From assembly GCF_000224145.3 (NCBI RefSeq), contig NC_020174.2, forward strand, positions 1,080,520-1,144,519: 64,000 bases of DNA. Direction: 5' to 3'. Below are positions 12,901 to 23,400 of the stretch, one piece after another. The notes beneath the pieces were generated by a model. The model was given only the letters and a program-made list of their open reading frames with translations, was not told the origin of the DNA and ran no database searches. The DNA comes from Ciona intestinalis. Its lineage: Eukaryota > Chordata > Ascidiacea > Phlebobranchia > Cionidae. The position numbers and the translations under genes were made by a program. Each line of letters begins with the position of its first letter. The first letter of the stretch is position 1.

Positions 12901-13123
12901 GTGTACGCCAGTGACGGTCGATGCCGTTCTTTAGGAATAAAACTGCAATCCAACGCACTGGGATTTCAGTGATTTGAGGTGAAAGAGCTATCTTTAATAA
13001 AGCCAAGTGAAATCCAGGCTGGGATTCGTAACCCTTTAATAACTGGGAAGCAGGATCGAACTCTGCAGCTTGCTGACTGCTAGCTCGCCTCAAAGTTTCG
13101 ACTAACTCATTCCAGTTTTGCAT
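6998..13123 (-). CDS. IPO11: Importin-11, 13 exons, complete
   Basis: A beta-karyopherin that carries cargo such as UBE2M-type ubiquitin-conjugating enzymes into the nucleus under RanGTP control (family knowledge). Exons: 12818-13123, 11731-12455, 11409-11535, 11046-11139, 10706-10883, 10169-10341, 9727-9934, 9167-9387, 8763-8956, 8234-8451, 7583-7718, 7432-7479, 6998-7270. They sum to 2901 bases, that is 966 aa against 975 in human. Every junction keeps phase. The N-terminus (KGYESQPGFHLALLKIAL, VRWIAVLFLKNGIDRHWR) is the importin-beta N-terminal domain; later blocks (RVLWLIDQW, HNMLRCAVVTTL, PFLLPVIHTCTDISSPAHVY) line up with human IPO11 HEAT repeats, and LDPVHVISL matches near the C-terminus. 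The start (MQNWNEL) gives an N-terminus of family length. The last two exons are the most diverged, and the acceptor of the final exon has a weak pyrimidine tract. An unpaired acceptor (ATTTTAG) lies about 25 bp before the ATG. Confidence 0.96.
8488..8650 (+). mobile_element. Old SINE copy in an importin-11 intron
   Basis: AACTCAGTGGTAAGCACCC, GAGTCAATCCTCGACACAG and CTCTTGGACAAGACACGTTA match the tRNA-like A and B boxes and the TTGGGCAAGACACTTAA block of the SINE, with heavy divergence. Confidence 0.5.
10030..10145 (-). mobile_element. SINE middle/head fragment in an importin-11 intron
   Basis: In reverse, CAACCCATTAGTGACCACTA, TTAAGTGTCTTGGCCAATAA and CGCTCACAGTGGTAGCAGCG match the SINE body of 42757-43075. 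The tail is missing. Confidence 0.6.
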
Positions 13124-13280
13124 TTTTTGTAAACTTGAGGCAAAAATCCTAAAATATAAAAATTGTAATTTCAATGCTGGATGACACGGTTATTTCCCTT
13201 TGCTGAAACCTGAAACTATAAATACGATCTTTATTTCGTAGGGGTTAGTAGACAATTCTGTCATGCTAATAATGGTTCCA

Positions 13281-13415
13281 GGCTATATCCCCCCAGGCGT
13301 TTTCCCACTGGCTACTTCCTAGCCGTAGTCTCTCGGGGGAATAGTCACGGGAGGGGGAAATGGTCACGGGGGGAATAGTCTTGGGGGGGAAATAGCCGGG
13401 GGGTAACGGCTAATA
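13281..13415. repeat. G-run-rich foldback tract
   Basis: The left arm GGCTATATCCCCCCAGG pairs with the right arm TTGGGGGGGAAATAGCC about 100 bp on. Between them, loose ~17-25 bp units of the type GGGGGAATAGTCACGGG repeat three to four times and give at least four runs of five or more G. It stands out strongly from the AT-rich surroundings. It lies between importin-11 and PHYH. Confidence 0.6.
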
Positions 13416-14118
13416 ATATAGATTATAGAACTTTACACTTTATAAAAAGTTTCACATTACGTACTAAACAATCTATAATCTTTACCCTACAGTAAAGTTC
13501 AATTTCACACAAAATAAGACAATCTTACATTTCTTGGCAAAATTTATTAAAACTTTTATAAGTTATTCGCTACAAATTACAGAACGACATTACATACAGT
13601 AGTGTTGAAGAAAACAATTAAAACTATGAACAACAAGGCAACGAAAATTGCTCCTAAAACAGGAGTAGTACCGCATGTTACACTCTATACAACACAGTTA
13701 GAAAATTAAGCTTTATTTTGCAATTAGTGCTACATTTATACTGACAAGTGTTAAATTGCATACATAGCTTTAATTAGAACAAATATATAAACTACAGAAG
13801 AAATTAAGACACCTTTGAACACAAAATCACAGAGTTACGATTTCAATGGCATTTAAAGAAATTATTTAACAGAAAACTTAACATGGGACTCTTGATTCGG
13901 AATTAAAGATCTATTAGACTAGAAAACATAAGGACTTTTGAACTTTAGGAATTTCAGTGAGCCTCAAAACATAAACTATGAATCAGTTTTAGTTATTTAG
14001 ACAACATTAGAAACAGTTGTAAATGGGATGGTATTTTTCTTTCTTTAGGTTATTTTAAAAGCAAGATTACAAAAGGCTGGCTTGGTATAGGTTTAAGCAA
14101 AATGCAGCATTAATCTTT
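13416..14118. other. Intergenic, 3' side of PHYH
   Basis: AT-rich, no coding frame or RNA gene recognised. It probably includes the PHYH 3' UTR and the importin-11 upstream region. Confidence 0.5.
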
Positions 14119-17100
14119 TTATAAATTAACTCTCTCTCCGTGTACAAGTCTACCCTTCATGTACCAGATATCCTGGAATTCAAACTGAACATCGTCACCA
14201 AGCCTTCTCCTTGCAATCTCAATAACTTCCTTCTGAATGTTTTCTTGCACTGTACCTTTCACGTCAATGTACTCGCAATGGCTGCTTGCATAATGACATG
14301 AAATTGCCTGAAAGGAATGTACGTTGCGGTACAATAGTTACCGTCCATGCCTCTGCCCAAGCGGATACAAGTTTGAGGCTTAACGCTCCTACCATTGTTG
14401 GAAAGTGTATCCTTGGAAAATCCTTCCAAAACTAATCACCGCAAAGTTATATACCGATGATAACTCATAAGCGAGCACAAGGTGCAGGAAACAGAACATT
14501 TGTGTTCCCTCACAAAAAAATAAAAGCAATACCATCATCACATTCAACACGAACCTTGCGAAATCCATTAGTGGTGTTCATTCCTGATCCATGAATGAGT
14601 AGAGGATGGAAGAAGACAGTGTCCCCAGGTTCCATCACTAGGTGGACACGTGGAGAGTTCTCGTCAAAATCTCGGACCCCGTGATACATCTTGTTCACTC
14701 CACCCTTTATATTATTGTTTAGGATTATGTTTGGTGGTTTACACTATAAGACCTTATACAAACTGTTTAGTTATAACATGGGTGTCGTCTTATACACCAG
14801 ACACACGTGATGGATTTATACACCTCATGTCCACTGTCAAGTTATAACATGGGTGTCTTTTTATACACTAGACACACATGGTGTATTCATACACCTCATG
14901 CTCACTGTCAAGTTATAACATGGCATGGGCGACTTCTTATACATCAAACATACATGGTGTGTTCATACATGATACACCTCCTGCTCATTGTCAAGAAAAA
15001 ACAGACCAACACACCATACACACATACCTCCCACTCAGGATATTGATGTTGTAACAACTTCCCCTTATGTGTTCCCGGCAACACAACAAGACAACCATTA
15101 CGACGATCTACATGCTCCATGGCCGTCCATGATGCAACAATGCGATCAGCTGGGCGGAACGGAAAATAATGGAGATCCTGATGCAGGGGGTGACGTGAAG
15201 ACTTTGAACCTAAATGTGACAATTAAGGTTAAACTTTCCAATTAAATTAATTAATTATATATATTATGACAGCTGAAATTGAATTGTTTGTTTTGCACAG
15301 CAGTCATATTATTATTACAAGTTCAGATTTTTAAAAAGGTTTTAAATCAATGTTCATGGGATGTAGAGGTGGCCCCTTTAAAAACATTCTTCCAAAAAAA
15401 CTTCAACTTGTAAATGCACAAATTATTTAAAGTAGTAAAAAGGTTGGTTTCATCCAATGACTTAGTATTCATATGCTAACCTATGCAGATACTACTAGCT
15501 GACATTTACGACGGTTCTTGTGGAATTTTACCAAAAGGGCACAGCGTGACTATAAGACAAGCCCTAGGCATCACGCTATCCATCTATTTGCGTTTAATAT
15601 GCTATAACCTTGAAGTTAAATGTGACCTTTACACTTAACACACATTGTTGCACGATGTCTGGTGCGGCAAATCAAGTTTGCTAGTTTGACAAAATTTAAG
15701 AAATATACATCATGATTTTAAAGGATAGTTATTTATAAATACTATAGCCTACTAATTGTGGCATTTTTTTAGTGGTTTGAGAATGTCTAACATTTTAACC
15801 CAAAAACCTGCTTTGTTAAGCTTTTTTTTGTTGTTAGAGAAAAATATATACATAATATATAAAAATTGACTGTTATACTGTTTCAAAACACATTAACAAA
15901 TTGTCACTTCAAAAACGCAAGTTCGATATGTTACAGTTTATAAAGTGCATCACATCAGTAATGTTTACTTATCATTCATCATCATAGCATTACAACATGA
16001 TTTGTTGTTTAACAGCAAACAAGGACTATGAACGGATGAAACATGTAATGTTCAAGTCACGTCAACAGGTCAAGGAGTTCAATTATCAAGATTAAAGTTA
16101 AATCTTTTTGATTAAATAGGGGTTTTTTAGTATAAAGCGATTTTTGAATTAAGCTGGGATTACATTGAAATATTAAACATATATTTAAACATGTTATATA
16201 TACATGAGGTGGAATGTTTTGGTGATAATTGTTATTTGTTGCAAAGTTTTACTCTCTTATTTCAAATTTGGCGTGGCACCGCAGACTACACAACTCATAA
16301 AAGTGAGCGCGTATAAAAGTGATACAGTCTGGTAATGACTGTTTCAAATCATCACATATTCAAACCTGGATCTGGTGGTTTATTAATAAGCATTGTATGC
16401 ATTGCCATTATGTCTTTGCCAATAAATTGTTCAGCATACTTCAATATCTGAGGAAAAACATTAATTTTTTATAAACAATGAAAAAGCAGAAACATGGTAG
16501 GCTAATTATTTATCAGAAAATAATTTTTAGGTTTGACAGCAGCAGTATTTTATAGAATAGTAGTGTGGGTAATATGGAACATTTTTAGGTTTTAAATTCC
16601 TTATGTGTTCTTTGTTTGGTACCAAATGAGAAGAGTAAGTAAAATGAAACGGGGTGCCGTCTTCCCTTACCCTACTATATATATAATTCATTACTGCTTA
16701 AAATTTACAAGATACTGCAACCATTGTTATAACAGTGTGTAAAATATTACATTTCCCCAGCTTGCTACTGACTAAGTTAAAGTTTAGATAATGAAACATA
16801 ATATGAAATATATATATATACACATAATAAATAGAAAGCGAACATACCCCTTCATGCGAACAATACTCGAACAACACGGGGTCACTATGGAAGTCTTGTA
16901 TCTTTGTAATAGCACTGTCCCCTTGCATGTATTCAGACTTGGCAATCGCCACATCTTTCATTACGATCAAACCAGCTGGCTTTGGTATCTATGCATAAAT
17001 GTTTATTTATTTATTTAAATGTTATTTAAATATTATATGTTTATACATCATTTTTTAATAACATCTAATACTACTGAATTAGCATGGAACAAAAATCAGA

Positions 17101-17927
17101 CAATAATCTAAATATCTGAAAGAACAATATTTTGCATTTTCAACAAGAAACCACTAGCAAAACCATACCAGACCACAGATTATAACATCCGTTGTTTATC
17201 AATATATATATTACAGATAATACAGTGATTGGTATAGATACAGCAATATGGCTGTGAACCCCTTTTTGTCAAACTTTAAAAACTTGTTAAAATACTGGAG
17301 GTGAAAATTTGTGAAGAAAAGGTGTAAAATGAATGGCATAGTAATCCCTTTCTTACCTCTCCGTTGCAAATTTGTTTGAACCTTTCTCTATAAATATCCA
17401 AGTCTTTCTGGTCAACCAAACCTTTCACAACGAAAAATCCGTTTTCCTCAAAAAACTCTCGTTCTTTCATTGACAACACATGACAACTATCGACTGTGTA
17501 TTTCAATCCATTAGGTGGGGTTGAGTGGAGTGAGGTGACAGGTTTGGATTTCTATAAAATGAATGTAGTTTTCAAAAAAGTGATTCTATGTTTGCCATCT
17601 AGATTTATTTATATATAATTCTATATGCCTTGGCCAATTAGCATGCCATACCATTGGACTAGGGGTGTAGAACAGAGTTAGTCCATAACACGAAGTTTGT
17701 ATACCTTTTTACCATACTTAAGTGCAGGTGATCACTAAAGATACTTCAACTAGATTTACTATTGTGTTGCTGAAATTATGGTAATAAATCAGTTATAATA
17801 AAAAATACAAGACCAATCAAAAGTTAGCAAGCCAGCCTTATTATTTAAGGACCCATGTCCACATAGCAATACTTACCAGGTGGCCATCTATTACTCTGAT
17901 CCTTGCAGTTTGCTTGGCAGAAGCCAT
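14119..17927 (-). CDS. PHYH: Phytanoyl-CoA 2-hydroxylase, peroxisomal, 7 exons, complete
   Basis: An Fe(II)/2-oxoglutarate dioxygenase that hydroxylates phytanoyl-CoA, the first step of peroxisomal alpha-oxidation of branched fatty acids. Exons: 17877-17927, 17357-17551, 16848-16988, 16366-16447, 15028-15209, 14555-14704, 14119-14307; total 990 bases, 329 aa (human 338). Visible iron ligands are His166 and Asp168 ([11 protein letters not shown]) and His255 (HPLLIHGSG); the 2-oxoglutarate arginine is Arg266 (GFRK). The blocks [44 protein letters not shown] and HYIDVKGT-like (CEYIDVKGT) match human PHYH. Exon 1 codes [17 protein letters not shown], in which RIRVIDGHL (residues 9-17) fits the PTS2 consensus [RK][LVI]x5[HQ][LA] and sits where human PHYH has its PTS2. 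An acceptor-like TTTAATCAG lies 20 bp before the ATG. Confidence 0.96.
14425..14515 (+). mobile_element. SINE tail fragment in the last PHYH intron
   Basis: AATCACCGCAAAGTTATATA, ATAACTCATAAGCGAGCACA and GGAAACAGAACATTTGTGTT match the SINE 3' region. Confidence 0.55.
14770..14995. repeat. ~71 bp minisatellite array nearly filling PHYH intron 5
   Basis: Three to four units of the form GTTATAACATGGGTGTCTTC, TTATACACCAGACACACATG, GTGTATTCATACACCTCATG, CTCACTGTCAAG. The intron is 14705-15027, so the array takes up most of it. The same unit recurs in six other places in the window. Confidence 0.75.
16557..16681. mobile_element. Internally shortened MITE copy
   Basis: It starts ATAGTAGTGTGGGTAATATG and ends GTCTTCCCTTACCCTACTAT. 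The centre with the CATAGACCGTTGTT landmark is missing. It lies in the third PHYH intron. Confidence 0.6.
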
Positions 17928-18412
17928 TATCACTACAAGTTGTGACCCTGATTAAATAAATCTATCCCTGCAAAACAATAGAACTTCATGCTTAAGACCC
18001 CTAGTACATTATACAGTGATCTTTAATTAAATTTATTTGGAAATTCAGATTAAAAGCACTGAGAAATTAATTTAACTGAAACAATATCAAAATTTCTTGC
18101 AAAATTACAGTTGTAATGTGATTTATTCACTTTAATTGTACATTGCTATCAAGCGCTTAGTTACAGCGATGTGACAAATAACAATGTCTTTAATGTTTTA
18201 TACTCGCAGTACACGATCGGGTAATTATTAAACTTGGCACCATTGTTTGAGAAAGTTACACATATTGCAATAAATAACTAGCAGCAGCGACAATGTACAA
18301 ATTGTGTCATGTTTTCATTGTGTCGTGTATTAAAAATATTTTGTGTATTTAAACTGAATCAACCACAAGAACTTAGTGAATTCACACTAGTTGTATTTAA
18401 ACAAAGTTTTAA

Positions 18413-19453
18413 TTAATTCCCGTACATCTGGTTCCATTGCTGGGTAACTCGAATAAATGTTGTACGCCGGCTAAGTTCTTTTAATTTTGAAGCCCCTACA
18501 TATGTACATGTAGACCTCACACCACCAAGTATATCAAGCATGGTAGCAGACACATCACCCCTGTATGGAACCTCCACTGTTTTACCCTCAGAAGCTCGAT
18601 AGTTGGCCACACCTCCCACATGCTTCTCCATGGCAGTTGACGAACTCATGCCGTAGAATAATTTCACTTTCTTACCATCCTTAAGAATAGTCTCGCCACC
18701 AGATTGATCATGACCAGCAAACAGACCGCCAATCATAACAAAATCAGCCCCTGCACCAAATGCTTTAGCCACATCCCCTGGACAAGTACACCCCCCATCT
18801 GATATAATATGCCCTCCTAACCCATGGGCAGCATCTGCGCATTCAATCACGGCACTTATCTGAGGATATCCCACCCCAGTCTTCTTACGTGTGGTACAAA
18901 CGGATCCAGGTCCGATTCCCACCTTTATAATATCAGCTCCAGCAAGAAGAAGTTCCTCCACCATTTCCCCAGTGACTACATTGCCAGCCATGATGGTATG
19001 TTTCGGATACTGTTGCCGAACTCTCTTCACATATTCAACAAAATGCTCCGAGTAACCGTTAGCAACATCCACACAAATATACTTAATGCCTTCAACCCTT
19101 TCCAATATATTACACATGGATTCAAAATCCTTCTCTCCCGTTCCAGAGCTGACTGCGACATTAGACAAGCACTCTGGGTGTGTTTCGGAGAAATGTATCC
19201 ATTCCTCTAGTGAATAATGCTTTTGAATGGTTACAAATGCGTCGTGTTTTTTAAACGCAACAGCCATTTCAAAGGTTCCAGTTGTATCCATATTAGCAGC
19301 CATTATAGGAACCCCAACATAGACTTGCCCGGAGTTTCTAAACTTGATGTGACGAGAAACATCAACTTGGCTTCTACTTCTTAAAGTACTTCTCTTTGGA
19401 CGAAGTAAAACGTCTTTAAAGTCAAGTTTAATGTCGTTGTCTATCCTTGGCAT
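18413..19453 (-). CDS. GMPR: GMP reductase, intronless, 346 aa
   Basis: Converts GMP to IMP and ammonia with NADPH, balancing the purine nucleotide pools. The single open frame is family length (human GMPR1 345 aa, GMPR2 348 aa) and nearly collinear with them. The catalytic loop [11 protein letters not shown] carries Cys186 and Thr188. The IMPDH/GMPR barrel motifs are clear: [84 protein letters not shown], and [25 protein letters not shown] near the C-terminus. The C-terminus ([18 protein letters not shown]) resembles the animal enzymes. It cannot be assigned to GMPR1 or GMPR2 by eye. The animal orthologs I know have introns, so an intronless copy may be retro-derived, but it shows no decay. 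PHYH starts 486 bp downstream on the same strand. Confidence 0.96.
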   Translation of the reverse strand: MPRIDNDIKLDFKDVLLRPKRSTLRSRSQVDVSRHIKFRNSGQVYVGVPIMAANMDTTGTFEMAVAFKKHDAFVTIQKHYSLEEWIHFSETHPECLSNVAVSSGTGEKDFESMCNILERVEGIKYICVDVANGYSEHFVEYVKRVRQQYPKHTIMAGNVVTGEMVEELLLAGADIIKVGIGPGSVCTTRKKTGVGYPQISAVIECADAAHGLGGHIISDGGCTCPGDVAKAFGAGADFVMIGGLFAGHDQSGGETILKDGKKVKLFYGMSSSTAMEKHVGGVANYRASEGKTVEVPYRGDVSATMLDILGGVRSTCTYVGASKLKELSRRTTFIRVTQQWNQMYGN

Positions 19454-20411
19454 GATGGTTTTAATTTAACCAAACAGATTAAAGCTGATACCAATTAACC
19501 TAATATTCTGCTGCAAAGTTAATAAGATGGATTGAAAACATAGCAGTAAAAACCGTTAAATCTTTTACACACTACTCTGTGTTCTAGTTTTATACATTGA
19601 AAACTAGCGAATATATTAGCAAAATTTAAAAAAAAATCACTCCTTTTTCAACATAAAGGTGCAAAAACCTGTTCACACCATAAACACACATGTTGTCACG
19701 TTTAAAAACAAAGTAACACGTGCCCAATAATACCATCTTTGGCGCTCGCTAGCGCCCACGTACGGTTTCAAAATAAAACATTTCATTACAAATTTGGTCA
19801 TAAGAAAATTTTGGTGCATTACTGTATAGTAATCTAGCTACCATGGTATTTAGGTTCTAATCTGTAAATATAGAAGTAAGTTGGAAACCGTTTGGATATA
19901 AGTGGACTTAACTAGAATCCGTATTATACCGACTGTAGTGAAATTGACTTTCAAAAACTGACTGGTTCTCTTAAATTAAACACGACTTAATAAAAAGGTA
20001 TTTTATTTGATGATTGAAATTAAACACGGTTATGACTGTGGTTGCTGGTGTAAATAATTAAAAGAATGTAATGTTTTAGTAACTGCCGTGTGGCAGACAT
20101 TTTGCATATTTTTGGTAATTCAAATTCGTCTTTCTTTAACATGGTCAAGAGTCATGTGGGGTTACAATGGAATAACGCACTCTTATAGTAATATGCGATA
20201 TAGGTTTATGTTATACTGCATACCAAAGGAATACAATTTATTCCATTGCTGTTTCAGTGGCTTGCGTTTACCGCGAGCCTTTTTGGTGGGGTCTGGTTAA
20301 AGTACAGCTCTAATTTCATCCAATAAAAGCAACCAACTACGAATAATTAGAATTAAAACTATAACCCTTTCTACATATAAAATAAGTAGCAACACGAAGA
20401 TCTTAAAACTA
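19454..20411. other. Intergenic between the LU/EGF gene 3' end and GMPR
   Basis: AT-rich and without a supportable gene. It should contain the GMPR upstream region and the 3' UTR of the minus-strand GPI-anchored gene, which ends at 20412. Confidence 0.5.
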
Positions 20412-23400
20412 CTAGGATACAAGCATCATTGCTGATATCAAAGCAACAAGACTTGTAAACGAAACATGGTGTAATGAAGTCGCCGAATCCTTGACTGTAA
20501 AAACAAATGAATAGGTAACGGATAAAAAACTGTGGTCTAAGATGAATATCATGTTTTACCAACAATCGACCAGTAGCCTTTTAAAATGTATGTTTACCAG
20601 GCCGCGTTTGCAGGCACAGTTGATACAAATCGAATTCAAATAAGAGCACTATAATAAAACACTACCTGATCCAAGGTTGCAGTTGTTAGTGGTGCAAGTT
20701 TTGTTACAATTGATCAAAGTGACATCTCCATAATTGACATCAACACAGTCGTTTCCAATGTTGTTATAACTACAACCTCTTACTATAGTACGTCGGTAAC
20801 CGAAGGTGTTGCCTGTGCGAATTGAACTTAATAAGTAAGTAAGACAATCATTATGGCAGTGAACATGAGGTGTATGGATACACCGTGTGTGTCTGGTGCA
20901 TAAGAAGACACCCATGTTACAAGTCAACATAGTAAGCATCAGGTGTTAATTACAACAACATGTATGTCTGGTGTATGATAAATTGATAATACACCCAGTA
21001 TGCTATAACAGTATAACTCGACGATGAGCATGAGGTGTATGAAAATACTGTGTTTAATTGGAACTTTATATTACTACAACCGAACCAACTTGTGTCTGAA
21101 TATTTATTCCGATTCTTGTCTTGGATCGTACAAAACTCATGGTAGGGTTGCTGACAGCTAGATGGCGGTGCTGGGCTTTGAAAGCATCGGGTGGAGAGGG
21201 TTGAATTGCATTGCGAACAAAGAGGTCTTGCAGCTTAAATATAAACAATAATCATATTATATGTTTATAAATAAAAACACGCAAAGAGAAATTGCTTTAT
21301 ATAAACTGTTTAATGTCCATATAAAGAGCAAGAATCAAACTCACTGTTGTGTAAGCAACAGTAACTCGTAAGCGGGAATTAGGTGTGTGAAAGAGACCAC
21401 ACATGTTATAAAAGTCGTTTCGCCACCACGAAAGAACAAATAAGTAATATTTGTTTATTTAATAATTAGCAAGCGACAATAACGTTTAGCAAATACATAA
21501 ATTTAAAAATACTTACGCCATCCGACGTTACAGCCGTCGGATAGGCACGTTTGCTGACACGTGACTTTTTTCAAATTTGGTTGGTCATTTACAGCTGTTG
21601 TTGTGCACTGAGCTGTGACGGGTTGGGTTGCGCAGCCACGCGTGACAGAAATAATGGAAACATAGGGATCAACTGTAACAAACAAGTTTATACAATTTTA
21701 TTCATTTTTTAAGTTTGATTCTAAATAATATATGATAAGGTGGGGTAGGATGGGATTTATTTTCATGCTATTTTCTCGTTCCATTTGGTAGAAAACAAAG
21801 AGCATTCAAAGAATTATAAAACTGCATTCTCACCACTTCTATAGACTGTTGTTAGTTGTTTAAAACACGATCAGTATATTTTAATATTATATGTGCTAAA
21901 TGTGTCCCGTCTTTCCCACCTTATACTATCTTTTAAAAGTAAGAAATAAATTACCAAAACAGAAACAAATATAATTGTTTGGGGTGGCTAAAATATTAGC
22001 CTTTACATGATAGCCTATGTCAGTAAAAAGCAAAATATGTCAAAAAATAGATTAAACAAACTGCGGTACTTTTCCTAAGATGTTACCACATACCTTGATA
22101 TCTGACGTCATTATTCTCCGATAAATAATAAACAACTGTTGCGTCACAATAAGTAGCCGATGATGGACAATATGAACGAGTTGTTTCCGTTTTGCAGTTG
22201 GCGTTATCGACAGAGTTACATATAACACATTGTAGGGGTTGCTTTACAGTCGTGAGCCCAGTAGCTAAAGTACAAATATGTTAAAAGTGGTTTGACTGTA
22301 CGTAAGGTTATAGTTTTAATGGCAAAAATAATGAAACTACAAATCAATTTTATTTATTTCTTTAAGTACAATAAGAAATTAAAACAGCAAAGAAGAAGGA
22401 ATTTAGCATAAATGTCTTAATTTTTTAAACGTTCCGGTTTAAAACTAAAACTATCTTCGGTGATTTGGGACGTTAAAAAATGTGTAAAAAAAACGCTAAC
22501 CGGGGGCATATGTGGGGTGTTGTAAAATGAATATACAAACATGAACAGTAACTTTGTAAAACAACTTACGTGTCCAAGTATTGCAGTTGTTCGTATCACA
22601 AGTTGAAATGCATGTATATTCGATGTCGTTTACATTTAGATTATCGGAGCGGGATGAGAAGGCGCACTGGTTCGTAGCAATGTAGGTAGTTTCACATCCC
22701 TTCACAATAACACGTCTAACTTCATTGCCATCTGAAAAGACGAAAAATGGTGTGAAAATTTAATTACATTTATTTGTACCGATAAACAGTTTTTAAAAAC
22801 ATCAAGATAGTTTGGGTAACAGGTTAACTTATGTCTATATTCTTCGTATCTTATAGAGTGCTTGACGTATAGGACCTCACTTACACAGAATAAACACACA
22901 ATAAAGTTATCGGTTAAATAAAAACGTTTCTGTGCAGCTATACAGTTACGTTAGTCGTATATAGTGTATATTACGATCACTATATGGGTATAAGGGAGGC
23001 ATGCTGGGAACTTTGGATTTTGGTCAAACCTGGCCTATTACACCAAGAGAGATGGAATAGTTTAACATTTAAAGTTCCTTCGTCTGAAAAACTTCTGTTA
23101 TCAAGCATAACAGAATACCCACAATATCGCAGCACAATATAAAATTTAATAAAGTGACAGCTGTAACGTTTCTCAAACTTTTTAAGATTGCGTATATTTG
23201 ATCGCCGGTCATTTATTACTTTCACTGATTAAAATGCCATGCTAACCAAACATAACATATTAGTTCAAGTTGGTAAACCCTTGAACTTATTATAATTGAA
23301 TTTGTTACAAAACTCTGTCTTTATCAGTAGCATGGAAGAATGAATTGAATCGACCGACTAATAACATTTTACGATCGACACCGGATGTAATAACAGTTAA

